A stretch of DNA of 64,000 bases, taken from positions 1-64,000 of the forward strand of contig NZ_FCNY02000027.1 in NCBI RefSeq assembly GCF_001544575.2. Direction: 5' to 3'. This document shows, one piece after another, positions 9,010-17,161 of this stretch (its first letter is position 1; the number at the start of each line of letters is the position of its first letter). A program made the translations under genes and the position numbers. The notes beneath the pieces are model-generated. The model did not search any database. It worked only from the letters and a program-made list of their open reading frames with translations, and was not told where the DNA came from. The stretch comes from Caballeronia cordobensis. Its GTDB lineage: Bacteria; Pseudomonadota; Gammaproteobacteria; Burkholderiales; Burkholderiaceae.

Positions 9010-10188
9010 TCATTCGCCCGAAAGATCGAACGGCAATTCGACCTGCACCGGCTCGATAAAACCGCTTTCGTCGGGCCGCCCCAGCGCGCTCACTCTCACG
9101 CCGAGCAGCCTGATCCTGCGATCGAGCACGATGCGCTTCAGGCATTCGGTCGCGGCGCGGCGAATCTCGGCCGGGTCGGCCGTCGCGACGGGCATGGTCA
9201 GATCGCGCGTCACGGTGCGGAAATCGTCGAAACGCAGCTTGATGCCCACCGTGCGCCCGACATAACCTTTGCGCTGCAAGTCTTCGGCGACGCGCGTGCA
9301 CAGGCCCGTGAACTCCGCCGAGAGCGTCGCGCGATCGTGCTTCGGATGAAAGTCGCGCGCGAAGGTCGTCTCGCGGCTCATCGATTTCGGTGTCGAACTG
9401 ACGACGACGGGCCGCTCGTCCTGCCCCTGCGCGATGCGCGCGAGCCAGGCCGCATACGTATGACCGAAATGCGTCTGTAAAAGGCCAGGATCGGCCGCCG
9501 CGATATCGCCCACGGTGACGATGCCGAGCGCCGCGAGCTTCTCGTTCGCCTTCGGTCCGATGCCGTTGACCTTGCGCGCCGCGAGCGGCCAGATGCGCGT
9601 CGGCAGATCGTTCATCGTGAGAATGGTGAGGCCGTCGGGCTTGTCGAGTTCCGAGCCGATCTTCGCGAGCAGCTTGTTCGGCGCGATGCAGATCGAACAG
9701 GTGAGCCCGGTCGCGTCGCGCACGGCGTCCTTCATCTTCTGGCCGATCTCCGCCGATTCTCCGGCCAGATCGCTCACATCGATATAAATCTCGTCGATGC
9801 CGCGATTCTCGATTTGCGTCGTGAAGCCAGCGACGGCCGCCTTGAAGAGCCGCGAATAATGCCGATAAGACTCGAAATCGGTGGGCAGCAGAATCGCGTC
9901 GGGGGCGAGTTGCGCGGCCTTCATCATGCCCATCGCGGAGAACACGCCGAACTTGCGCGCCTCGTAAGTGGAGGTGGTCACGACGCCGCGGCCCGCGTAA
10001 TCGCGCAGGCGCCTGAAGCGCCGCGTGCCGTCGGGAAGCGTTTCGGGAATCGCGTCGCGCCCGCCGCCGACCACCACCGGCATGCCGCGCAACTCCGGAT
10101 AGCGCAGCAGTTCGACCGACGCGAAGAACGCGTCCATGTCGAGATGCGCGATGCGGCGCGGGGCGTGCAGGGAAGACGGCGCGTCCAT
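9010..10188 (-). CDS. dinB: DNA polymerase IV (Y-family)
   Basis: A 392-residue translesion DNA polymerase. The palm motifs HLDMDAFFASVE and RGIDEIYIDVSDL carry the catalytic acidic residues; PNKLLAKIGSE and the helix-hairpin-helix VNGIGPKANEKLAALGI follow. The little-finger domain ends in a clamp-binding-like tail (VELPFDL). It copies damaged templates at the cost of fidelity. ATG 10188 precedes the conserved core by about 15 residues; an in-frame ATG at 10302 also exists. A LexA-type box lies upstream at 10320-10335. Confidence 0.92.
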   Translation of the reverse strand: MDAPSSLHAPRRIAHLDMDAFFASVELLRYPELRGMPVVVGGGRDAIPETLPDGTRRFRRLRDYAGRGVVTTSTYEARKFGVFSAMGMMKAAQLAPDAILLPTDFESYRHYSRLFKAAVAGFTTQIENRGIDEIYIDVSDLAGESAEIGQKMKDAVRDATGLTCSICIAPNKLLAKIGSELDKPDGLTILTMNDLPTRIWPLAARKVNGIGPKANEKLAALGIVTVGDIAAADPGLLQTHFGHTYAAWLARIAQGQDERPVVVSSTPKSMSRETTFARDFHPKHDRATLSAEFTGLCTRVAEDLQRKGYVGRTVGIKLRFDDFRTVTRDLTMPVATADPAEIRRAATECLKRIVLDRRIRLLGVRVSALGRPDESGFIEPVQVELPFDLSGE

Positions 10189-10319
10189 CGGATAGATCAG
10201 CGTGCCGCCGCGCGAAGCGGCGCGCGCGCGGCAAAACGGGCGGGAACGAACGCGCGAAACATGCGGTGGCGATTCACGGCGCCCGTTGCGCGGCACCGTC
10301 ATGAAAAGAAAATGGCTTA

Positions 10320-10335
10320 CTGTACATCCATACAG
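10320..10335 (-). promoter_or_regulatory. LexA (SOS) box upstream of dinB
   Basis: The sequence CTGTACATCCATACAG matches the CTGT-N8-ACAG SOS-box pattern exactly. It lies in the 185-bp gap between the hypothetical gene at 10374 and dinB, on the expected side of dinB. SOS control of dinB is well known in other proteobacteria; here it is inferred from the motif. Confidence 0.75.
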
Positions 10336-10373
10336 GTCTTTGCGCTAGCGCCTCACCGCGCGCGCTGATCCGT

Positions 10374-10739
10374 TCATTCCGGCGTGCGCTTTTCCGCGAG
10401 CGCGCGGCGGCAATCGTCGAAAACCTGCCGCACGACATCCGACTGATAGTTGAGGTCTTCGCTGTCGAGAATTTCCTCGACGGCTTCGCGCGCCCAATCT
10501 GCTTCGAGCATGGCGCAATGCTGCGTGGCGATATCCCGCGCGATGGCCGCGAGCTTCGCGACCGTGAGCCAGTCCGCGTAGCGCTGATGCCGGTCGAGCC
10601 ACTTATGCGCGGCCTGCACGTGAAACGAAGGAGCGGGCCAGTCGCCATTCAGGTAATACGCGCCGAGACTGCCGCACGTGAGCCAGCAGAGCAACTCGAC
10701 GCGGTCGCGGGCACTGAGGGTACGAGACACATCGTTCAT
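10374..10739 (-). CDS. Hypothetical protein, 121 residues
   Basis: A small, probably cytoplasmic and helical protein that I do not recognise. The start ATG at 10739 (MNDVSRTLSARDRVELLCWL) was chosen because the composition becomes protein-like there; the frame is open further upstream to 10880 but passes through the promoter repeats at 10788-10816. It contains a Trp-rich middle (NGDWPAPSFHVQAAHKWLDRHQRYADWLTV) and an acidic C-terminal half. No signal peptide or membrane segment is seen. It lies upstream of dinB on the same strand, but the LexA box between them suggests separate transcription. Confidence 0.65.
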   Translation of the reverse strand: MNDVSRTLSARDRVELLCWLTCGSLGAYYLNGDWPAPSFHVQAAHKWLDRHQRYADWLTVAKLAAIARDIATQHCAMLEADWAREAVEEILDSEDLNYQSDVVRQVFDDCRRALAEKRTPE

Positions 10740-10787
10740 GGCGGCCTTCACGAAAGACGATCGACGAATGCGGATCACGCCGGCGCT

Positions 10788-10816
10788 CCGTATGAAACCC
10801 GTATGAAATCCGTATA
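10788..10816. repeat. Three 11-bp direct repeats upstream of the hypothetical gene
   Basis: CCGTAT recurs at 10788, 10799 and 10810, each followed by GAAA or AAAA, giving an exact 11-bp period, about one helical turn. The cluster lies 50-80 bp upstream of the start at 10739. Such phased repeats usually bind a protein cooperatively along one DNA face; which protein is unknown. Confidence 0.6.
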
Positions 10817-11012
10817 AAAACAAGATAGCACGGGATGGTGCGGCGCGGCAGTGCCTTTCGCGCGTCGTAATCCGCTTCACGGTGCGTTGCCGAACGCTTC
10901 GTCGTTTCGAAAAGGAGGGGTGGCTTCGCTGCTCTCATTCACCGCTAATTCACGCGGCATAACCTGCATTCGTCGGCCCCGCATGCGGGCCTTTCAATGA
11001 CAGGAGCACATC

Positions 11013-11198
11013 ATGTTCGAACGTCTTTCGCACTCCGTCGGCAGCTTCTTCTCGATGCACGATGCCCACGACGACTACCTCGCCTCTTCGAGCGATCTCG
11101 CCGATCTCGAACGCCGCATGCGTCAGGTCGAGACCGAAGATCACGACTACAGCATGCATTTTTGCGGCTCGCTCGGCCGGCACTACGATGCGCAGTGA
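11013..11198 (+). CDS. DUF3563 family small protein
   Basis: A 61-residue protein. The core YLASSSDLADLERRMRQVE matches the DUF3563 family, which is common in Burkholderiaceae and has no established function. AGGAG is correctly spaced before the ATG. It has no signal peptide, and the N-terminus is amphipathic (MFERLSHSVGSFFSMHDAHD). It stands alone, convergent with the response-regulator gene whose stop is at 11222. Confidence 0.85.
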   Translation: MFERLSHSVGSFFSMHDAHDDYLASSSDLADLERRMRQVETEDHDYSMHFCGSLGRHYDAQ

Positions 11199-11221
11199 GC
11201 GCGCGACGCCCGCAACGTGCG

Positions 11222-11905
11222 CTACTTCGGCTCTTCGCGGCCCGCCTGGCCCAGCATCACCGTCCAGCCGAGCCCGCGCACGTTGCGAATCACGCTCGCG
11301 CCGAATTTCTTTCGCACCGAATGAATGAGCACGTCGACGGCGTTGCTCTCGACTTCCTTGCCCCAGCCGTAAAGCCGGTCTTCGAGTTGATCGCGCGAGA
11401 AGATCGTGCCGGGCCGTTCGAGCAGCGCGTGCATCAGCGCGAATTCGCGCGCGGACAGCACGCCGGAATTCTCGCCGCACGTGAGCGTGCGTTGATCGAG
11501 ATTGAGGCTGAGCGAATCGTCGCCGAGACGCGAGACTGCATAGCCCGCCTTGCGACGCAGCACGGCGCGTATGCGCGCGAGCAGTTCGGGCATGTCGAAG
11601 GGCTTGAGCAGATAGTCGTCGGCGCCGAGATCGAGGCCTTGCACGCGCGTGTCGAGATCGTCGCGGGCGGTGAGGATCAGCACCGGCGTTGCGTTGCCCG
11701 CGGTGCGCGCCTGGCGTAGCAGTTCGATGCCCGTCATGCCCGGCAAGCCCAGATCGAGCAGCGCCACGGTGTATTCGGCGGCGTCGAGCGCCTCGCGGCC
11801 CGCATTGCCGTCGCGGACCCAGTCGACGGCGTAGTCGGCGTCCTTGAGCGCACGCATGAGGCTCGTGCCGATCTGCACGTCGTCTTCGATCAGGAGAATT
11901 CGCAT
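11222..11905 (-). CDS. OmpR/PhoB-family response regulator
   Basis: A 227-residue response regulator of the QseB/PmrA/TctD type. The receiver domain has acidic residues E7-D8-D9, phospho-acceptor D51 in ALLDLGLPG, Thr in LILTARDD and Lys in LLKPFDMPELLARIRA. The C-terminal winged helix spans about residues 125-220. It is presumably phosphorylated by the histidine kinase encoded next (start 13430), with both genes on the minus strand. In this arrangement the kinase gene is transcribed first and the regulator second, with a 172-bp gap between them. The target genes are unknown. ATG 11905 starts the receiver domain exactly (MRILLIEDD). Confidence 0.9.
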   Translation of the reverse strand: MRILLIEDDVQIGTSLMRALKDADYAVDWVRDGNAGREALDAAEYTVALLDLGLPGMTGIELLRQARTAGNATPVLILTARDDLDTRVQGLDLGADDYLLKPFDMPELLARIRAVLRRKAGYAVSRLGDDSLSLNLDQRTLTCGENSGVLSAREFALMHALLERPGTIFSRDQLEDRLYGWGKEVESNAVDVLIHSVRKKFGASVIRNVRGLGWTVMLGQAGREEPK

Positions 11906-12077
11906 GTTCCACCCCGCTCCCGCGAGAATGGCGCGCGCCACGCGCCCGGAAAGCGGCACGCATGAATTAATGCACGACCGGTCGTGTTATTTCATTCTGA
12001 ACCGGCGAGTTTCATTTCGCGCCACGCAGCGAATGCATTGTAATCGGCGCAAAACGGCGCGCAAATCCCTACGTGTT

Positions 12078-13430
12078 TCATGCGCAATCGGTCACGGCCG
12101 CCGCGCTCTCCTTCACGTCCTCGACCGGAAAACCGATCGACGCCACGATGCCCGAGCGCCCGTCGTGGCGATTGGCCAGCATGACGTCGCCGCCATAACG
12201 CGCGGCGATCGCCTTCACGATCGAAAGGCCCAGGCCGCTGCCTTCCACGTCGGGATTCGCGCGGAAGAAGCGATCGAACACGCGCGGCAGCAGCGCTTCG
12301 TCGATGCCCGGCCCGGTATCGACGACATCGACCCAGACCATGCCGGCGTCGCGGCGCATGCGCAGATCGATGGTGCCGCCATCGGGCGTATAGCGCACGG
12401 CGTTCGAGACGAGATTCTTCACCGCCATGCCGATGTCCGTCTCGACCGCGCGCACGTGCGCCTGCAGCATTTCCTCCGCGCCGATATCGAGGCCGCGCGC
12501 AATCGCGATCGGCAGCACGTCGGAGACCGCGTTCGTCACGACCGTGGAGAGATCGACGCGCGAAAGCGGCGTGCCGTTCACGGGCGCATCGGCGCGCGCG
12601 AGCCGCAGAAGTTGCGTGATGAGACCGCCGGCGCGCGCAATGCCCTTGCGCAATTCCTGAAAGCGCTCCTGATTGCCGGGGTAGATATGCGGCGCGAGAT
12701 TGTCCGCCTGAAGCTGAAGCGCGGTCAGCGGCGTGCGCAGTTCGTGCGCGGCGTCGGCGATGAACTTGCGCTCCTTGTCGATCGAATCGGCGAGGCGCTC
12801 GATCATCGTATTGATCGAATGAATGAAGGGCTTGATCTCCGTGGGTACGCCGACCGTCGACAACGGTTGCAGATGGCCCATGTCGATGCACCGCACCTCG
12901 TTGCCGAGCGCGGTCAACTGGCGCAGCGAACGCCTGACGACGAACGCGACCGCGATCCACACGAGCGGCAGCAGCACGGCGATCGGCCAGAGCGTGACCG
13001 TCGCGGTTTCCGTGGTGAGCTCGCGGCGCACGGACGAGCGTTGCGCGACCTGAATGGTCATCGTCGGCTCCTGGCGGGTGAAGATGCGCCAGTGCTCGCC
13101 GTTGAATTCGGCGCCGCTGAAGCCGGGCTTCGCGTCGCGCGGAAATTGCAGCGACGGGTCGGTCGTGCGGTACGGCAGGTCGGCATCCGGCTTCCACACG
13201 ACGACCACGATATCGCGGAAATCCTGCGAGCCGCGCGCGGGATTTTCCGGTATGCGTTCGACGAAGCCGCCTTCGCGCAGGCGCGTGGCCACCTGTTCGA
13301 GGCGCATATCGAGCAGCGCGCTCATGCCGGTCTTGCTCAACTGATACGAACTCACGCCCTGCACGACGCCAATGATGCTCACGAGTAGCCCCAGCGCGAC
13401 GACCAGCTGATTCTTCAGTGATTTGAGCAT
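12078..13430 (-). CDS. Membrane sensor histidine kinase
   Basis: A 450-residue kinase with TM1 about residues 8-28, a periplasmic sensor of about 120 residues, TM2 about 147-166, a HAMP-like linker, an H-box with H229 (FIADAAHELRTPLTAL) and an HATPase domain with N-box (KNLVSNAVRYTP), G1 (DTGPGI) and G2 (GSGLGLSIVK). The domain order matches the QseC/TctE family. It probably phosphorylates the response regulator encoded downstream. The start was set at ATG 13430 (MLKSLKNQLVV) right before TM1; the open frame extends to 13598 but looks non-coding. Confidence 0.9.
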   Translation of the reverse strand: MLKSLKNQLVVALGLLVSIIGVVQGVSSYQLSKTGMSALLDMRLEQVATRLREGGFVERIPENPARGSQDFRDIVVVVWKPDADLPYRTTDPSLQFPRDAKPGFSGAEFNGEHWRIFTRQEPTMTIQVAQRSSVRRELTTETATVTLWPIAVLLPLVWIAVAFVVRRSLRQLTALGNEVRCIDMGHLQPLSTVGVPTEIKPFIHSINTMIERLADSIDKERKFIADAAHELRTPLTALQLQADNLAPHIYPGNQERFQELRKGIARAGGLITQLLRLARADAPVNGTPLSRVDLSTVVTNAVSDVLPIAIARGLDIGAEEMLQAHVRAVETDIGMAVKNLVSNAVRYTPDGGTIDLRMRRDAGMVWVDVVDTGPGIDEALLPRVFDRFFRANPDVEGSGLGLSIVKAIAARYGGDVMLANRHDGRSGIVASIGFPVEDVKESAAAVTDCA

Positions 13431-13802
13431 GCGTGTATGCCGCTTCGGGAAGGACCGGGACGAGCCGGGACGCAAACCATTTTCCGGTTCGATTTTAGGC
13501 GACATTGCGGGGGATTTCGGTCTGAAAGACGACATGTGAGTGAGAGAAGCGGCATCGAGCGCGACGGATAGGCATGCAGGCAGCGTAGCCGTGTTCAATT
13601 AGCGTTTAATGAGGAACGTCTCGCGCACGGCCGAGCAGCCCGCGGCTCACCGGGATAACATTGCATGCGGCGCTGATTTAATTGGCGGCCTCGCGCGGAT
13701 TGCAAGGAGATCGCAAGCCTGAAGCGCTGTCGCCGCAACACCTTCCATTCGTCATGTATTCCCCGCACGCGCGCGGCGGGCGATATGCCATTCATAAAAC
13801 GC
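13431..13802. other. Intergenic region between kinase and DHA2 exporter genes
   Basis: About 370 bp separate two divergently transcribed genes. It must contain both promoters, but I see no clear -35/-10 pair or operator that I would defend. The minus-strand frames here are extensions of the kinase frame and low-quality shadows. Confidence 0.4.
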
Positions 13803-15320
13803 ATGTCACAAACCAAGAAAACCGCTCGTCCCCTCGTCATTGCCGCTGTCATGGCCTCGATGGCCATGGTCGCGATCGAAGCCACCATCGTCTCGACCGC
13901 GATGCCGCAGATCGCGACGCAGCTCGGCGGCCTCAATCTGTATAGCTGGGTGTTCTCGTCGTTCCTGCTCACGCAGACCGCGCTGACCGTCGTTTTCGGC
14001 AAGCTCGCCGACATTTTCGGCCGCAAGCCCGCGATTCTCGTGGGCATCGCGATCTTTCTCGTCGGCTCGATACTCGCGGGCTTCGCGTGGTCGATGCCCG
14101 CGATGATCGTGTTCCGGCTGCTTCAGGGCGTCGGCGCGGGCGCGATCCTGCCGGTCGCGCTGACGGTCGTCGGCGATCTCTATCCGGCGCGCGAGCGTGG
14201 CAAGGTGCAGGGTTATCTCGCGAGCGTGTGGGCGGTGTCGGCGGTGCTCGGGCCGATGGTCGGCGGCCTGCTGATCCGCCAGCTTTCGTGGTCGTGGATC
14301 TTCTGGATCAACGTGCCGATCGGCATTCTGGCCGCACTGCTCTTCACGCTCTTTCTGCACGAGGAAAAGCGCCACGACCGCCCCGCGGTCGATCTCGCGG
14401 GCGCGTTCTTCTTCACGGCCGCCGTCGCCGCGCTGATGATGGCGCTCACCGATGCCGGTCACGCGAGCAATGCGCGCGTCGGCGTGGAGATCGCGGTGCT
14501 GGTGCTCGCCATCGTGGGCTTCGTGGTGCAGGAGCGCCGCGCCGCCGATCCGATGATCTCGTTCAAGCTATGGTCGCATCGCCCGATTGCGGCGAGCAAC
14601 GTCGCGACCCTGCTCGCCGGCATGGCGATGATGGGTCTCACCACCTTCCTGCCGATGTACGTGCAGGGCGTGATGCATCGCACGCCGGTCGAAGCGGGCC
14701 TCGCGCTCACGATGATGATGATCGGCTGGCCGAGCGGCGCCACGTTCACGTCGCGCACGTTCAGCCGCATCGGCTTGCGGCGTCTTCTGATGACCGGCCC
14801 GCTGTTCATCCCGCTCGGCGCATTGCCGTTCGTGCTGCTCGGCCCGGAATCGAGCCCGGTCTGGGCGGGCGTCGGCTCGGCGGTGCTGGGCTTCGGCATG
14901 GGCATCACGAGCGTGTCGTGCCTCATCCTGATTCAGGAAATCGTGCAGCCGCAGGAACGCGGCAGCGCGACGGCGTCGAACCTGTTCTCGCGCAATCTCG
15001 GCAACACGCTCGGCGCCGCCGTGTTCGGCGCCGTGCAGAATTACGGCCTCACGCACACGGACGGTCTGCCGCCCGTGCATGCGGATCAGTTGAAGCAACT
15101 GCTTTCGTCCGTGCCCGGCGACTTCTCGCTGAACAACGACATCCGCCTCGTGCTGCATCACTCGCTGCATATGACCTTCACGGCGATGTTCGTGATCGCG
15201 CTCGGCACCGTCGTCTCGATGATGTTCATGCCGAAGATCGACATTGGCCGCGCGCGGGGAAGCGCCGGCACAGCCAGCGCGGCCGATGCGAAAAACGCTG
15301 CAAATCAGGCTCTCCACTGA
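13803..15320 (+). CDS. DHA2-family MFS exporter (14 TM)
   Basis: A 505-residue drug:H+ antiporter of the EmrB/QacA-like DHA2 group. Motif A is GKLADIFGRKP, motif C lies in the LGPMVGGLL region, and the protein has about 14 membrane segments. Seen features such as ATIVSTAMPQIATQLGGLNLYSWVFSSFLL are typical of MDR-type (TC 2.A.1.3) exporters. Start ATG 13803 (MSQTKK) fits the family; an ATG at 13785 is possible. The next gene starts 10 bp after its stop, so the two may be co-transcribed. Substrate is unknown. Confidence 0.87.
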   Translation: MSQTKKTARPLVIAAVMASMAMVAIEATIVSTAMPQIATQLGGLNLYSWVFSSFLLTQTALTVVFGKLADIFGRKPAILVGIAIFLVGSILAGFAWSMPAMIVFRLLQGVGAGAILPVALTVVGDLYPARERGKVQGYLASVWAVSAVLGPMVGGLLIRQLSWSWIFWINVPIGILAALLFTLFLHEEKRHDRPAVDLAGAFFFTAAVAALMMALTDAGHASNARVGVEIAVLVLAIVGFVVQERRAADPMISFKLWSHRPIAASNVATLLAGMAMMGLTTFLPMYVQGVMHRTPVEAGLALTMMMIGWPSGATFTSRTFSRIGLRRLLMTGPLFIPLGALPFVLLGPESSPVWAGVGSAVLGFGMGITSVSCLILIQEIVQPQERGSATASNLFSRNLGNTLGAAVFGAVQNYGLTHTDGLPPVHADQLKQLLSSVPGDFSLNNDIRLVLHHSLHMTFTAMFVIALGTVVSMMFMPKIDIGRARGSAGTASAADAKNAANQALH

Positions 15321-15330
15321 AATCCGCGCG

Positions 15331-16086
15331 ATGATCTCGACGCAATACATCAGCCGCATCACGCTCATGCGCGACAAGGCGCCGTCCTTCGACGCTTATC
15401 CCTTTTCGCTGCCTGCCGTGCGCGCGCTCGATATGCTGGAGCCGCATCCGAAGGTCACGTTTCTCGTCGGCGAGAACGGCTCGGGCAAGTCCACCTTTCT
15501 CGAAGCGATCGCCGTCTCGATGGGCTTCAATCCCGAAGGGGGCACGAAGAATTTTCGCTTCGGCACGCGCGTGTCGCATTCGCCGCTGCACGAGTATTTG
15601 CGCATCGCGAAGGGATTCAAGCGGCCGCGCGACGGTTTCTTTTTGCGCGCGGAAAGCTTCTTCAATGTAGCGACGGAAATCGAGCAGCTCGACGATGAAC
15701 CCGGCTTCGGCCCGCCGGTTATCGCGTCATATGGCGGCAGGTCGCTGCATGAGCAGTCGCATGGCGAGTCGTTTCTCACGCTGTTGATGGAGCGTTTCGG
15801 CGGGCAAGGGCTTTATCTGCTCGACGAACCGGAAGCCGCGCTTTCGCCGCAGCGTCAGTTGGCCGCGCTCGCGCGTATTCACGATCTCGTCAATGACGAT
15901 TCGCAGTTCATCATTGCCACGCATTCGCCGATTCTCATGGCTTATCCCGATGCGTGGATCTATCAGTTCGGAGAAGACGGCATCGCGCGGGTCGCGTATG
16001 AAGACACCGAGCATTTCAAGGTGACGCGCGCGTTTCTTGCGAATCCCGAGCGCATGTTGCGCACGCTTTTCGACGGCGAGCGCTGA
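15331..16086 (+). CDS. Small ABC-like AAA ATPase (COG3910 type)
   Basis: A 251-residue soluble ATPase. Walker A is GENGSGKST, a signature-like SHGES lies ahead of Walker B YLLDEPEAALSP, and the switch His is in IIATHSPILMAYP. This is the organisation of short RecF/ABC-type predicted ATPases that occur without membrane partners. The role is unknown; proteins of this type are sometimes linked to nucleic-acid or stress functions. ATG 15331 begins ISTQYISRITLMRDK, as in relatives. It lies directly downstream of the DHA2 exporter. Confidence 0.82.
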   Translation: MISTQYISRITLMRDKAPSFDAYPFSLPAVRALDMLEPHPKVTFLVGENGSGKSTFLEAIAVSMGFNPEGGTKNFRFGTRVSHSPLHEYLRIAKGFKRPRDGFFLRAESFFNVATEIEQLDDEPGFGPPVIASYGGRSLHEQSHGESFLTLLMERFGGQGLYLLDEPEAALSPQRQLAALARIHDLVNDDSQFIIATHSPILMAYPDAWIYQFGEDGIARVAYEDTEHFKVTRAFLANPERMLRTLFDGER

Positions 16087-16118
16087 AGCGTCCTGCCGAT
16101 GCGGCCGGGCAGGACGCT
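16087..16118. terminator. Hairpin between convergent genes
   Basis: AGCGTCCTGCC and GGCAGGACGCT pair around a 10-base loop, directly after the ATPase stop and before the convergent small secreted-protein gene. It has no clear T-run on either side, so it is a possible bidirectional terminator or simply a hairpin. Confidence 0.45.
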
Positions 16119-16131
16119 GAGCCTGCCGGTC

Positions 16132-16359
16132 TCAGTCTTGCGCCTGAATAAGCGGGCTGTCTTGCTTGGACTTGTCGACGCTCGCGTCGTTGCTTGGCTG
16201 AGCGTCCTGCGCCATCGTCTGCAGGTTCATGCCTTGCTGCGAAGCGGGGGCGCCGTCCATCGGCGCGTAATACGGCGAGGGGCCGTAGCCGCTTGCGAGC
16301 GCATAAGAAGCGGCGGCGAGCGCCGTGACGAAGATGATGCCTTTGAGATTGCCGATCAT
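16132..16359 (-). CDS. Small secreted protein, 75 residues
   Basis: An N-terminal hydrophobic segment (IGNLKGIIFVTALAAASYALA) looks like a signal peptide or anchor. It is followed by a Gln/Asp/Ser-rich tail with no cysteine (GPSPYYAPMDGAPASQQG...). AGGAGC lies six bases before ATG 16359, which decides the start against the longer frame. No family is recognised. It resembles the gene at 21559 only in type: a short, secreted, low-complexity protein. Confidence 0.65.
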   Translation of the reverse strand: MIGNLKGIIFVTALAAASYALASGYGPSPYYAPMDGAPASQQGMNLQTMAQDAQPSNDASVDKSKQDSPLIQAQD

Positions 16360-16504
16360 GATAGTGCTCCTGAGGGTTTCACGTAACCACTTCATCGGCC
16401 TCACTTGCACTGCCTGCCAGCAATCGAGCTTCTGAAATGTGATCGCAGTCTACTTGCATGTTTTGCGGTTGAAATCCCTACGGATGGTTGGGTAGGGATG
16501 GATG

Positions 16505-17155
16505 GGTTTTTTGGTTTGGTTTCGTGGAGCTTGCTTTCGTGTCGGTCTATTAGCACTGCCCCTCCCCGGGGCGGGGGTAACTTTCTTTGCTGCTGCAAAG
16601 AAAGTCACCAAAGAAAGCAGCTTTGTCACCGCCCGCGGTCACACGCAGTTTGACCATTTTTCTCCTCCGGGAACGGCCCTCGCCTAAAGAGTGCCCCCAT
16701 AGGCCCAATCGGGCTTGGATCGCGCACGGTCCGTCACCTCGCACCACACAACAAACTGGTACAGCCATTTCAAGCTCCAGCCCGCTTCGCGGCCGATGGG
16801 TGAACTGGGTATGCGAGTGCATTCGTGTTCGCTGGTTTCCCTCGCATACCCAACGGCAGCGCGCAGCGCTGTGCCGGTGCTATCTCGTGCTGCGCCAGTG
16901 CGCTTCGCGCACTGGTTTGTCAGACCGTGCGCGATCCAAGCCCGGTTGTTTCTTTGAGGGCACTCTTTAGGCGAGGGCCGTTCCCCGAGGAGAAGAGTGG
17001 CCAACGTGCGTGTGACCGCGGGCGGTGACAAAGCTGCTTTCTTTGGTGACTTTCTTTGCAGCAGCAAAGAAAGTTACCCCCGCCCCGGGGAGGGGCAGTG
17101 CTAATAAACCAACAACAAAGCAAGTTCCACGAAACCCAAAAAACCAAAAAACAAA
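16505..17155. repeat. Long inverted-repeat element, copy A
   Basis: Both ends share about 190-240 bp in inverted orientation: GGCAGTGCTAATA near each edge, a C/G-rich block, a TTTCTTTGC/GCAAAGAAA hairpin, TCACC(G)CCCGCGGTCACACG, then CCTCGCCTAAAGAGTGCCC and GGATCGCGCACGG. The centre carries two more hairpins, GGTATGCGAG/CTCGCATACC and CCAGTGCGC/GCGCACTGG (16895-16915). There is no transposase or credible reading frame inside. A second copy lies at 60520-61125 and one end at 1-105. It is probably a non-autonomous mobile or MITE-like intergenic element; outer boundaries are approximate. Confidence 0.85.
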
Positions 17156-17161
17156 GACCCC

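Noticed and set aside
16587..17067. Several 80-127-residue open frames inside repeat copy A
   Set aside because: They occur on both strands because the element is an inverted repeat, and their peptides recur at each copy. No ribosome site or domain was found.
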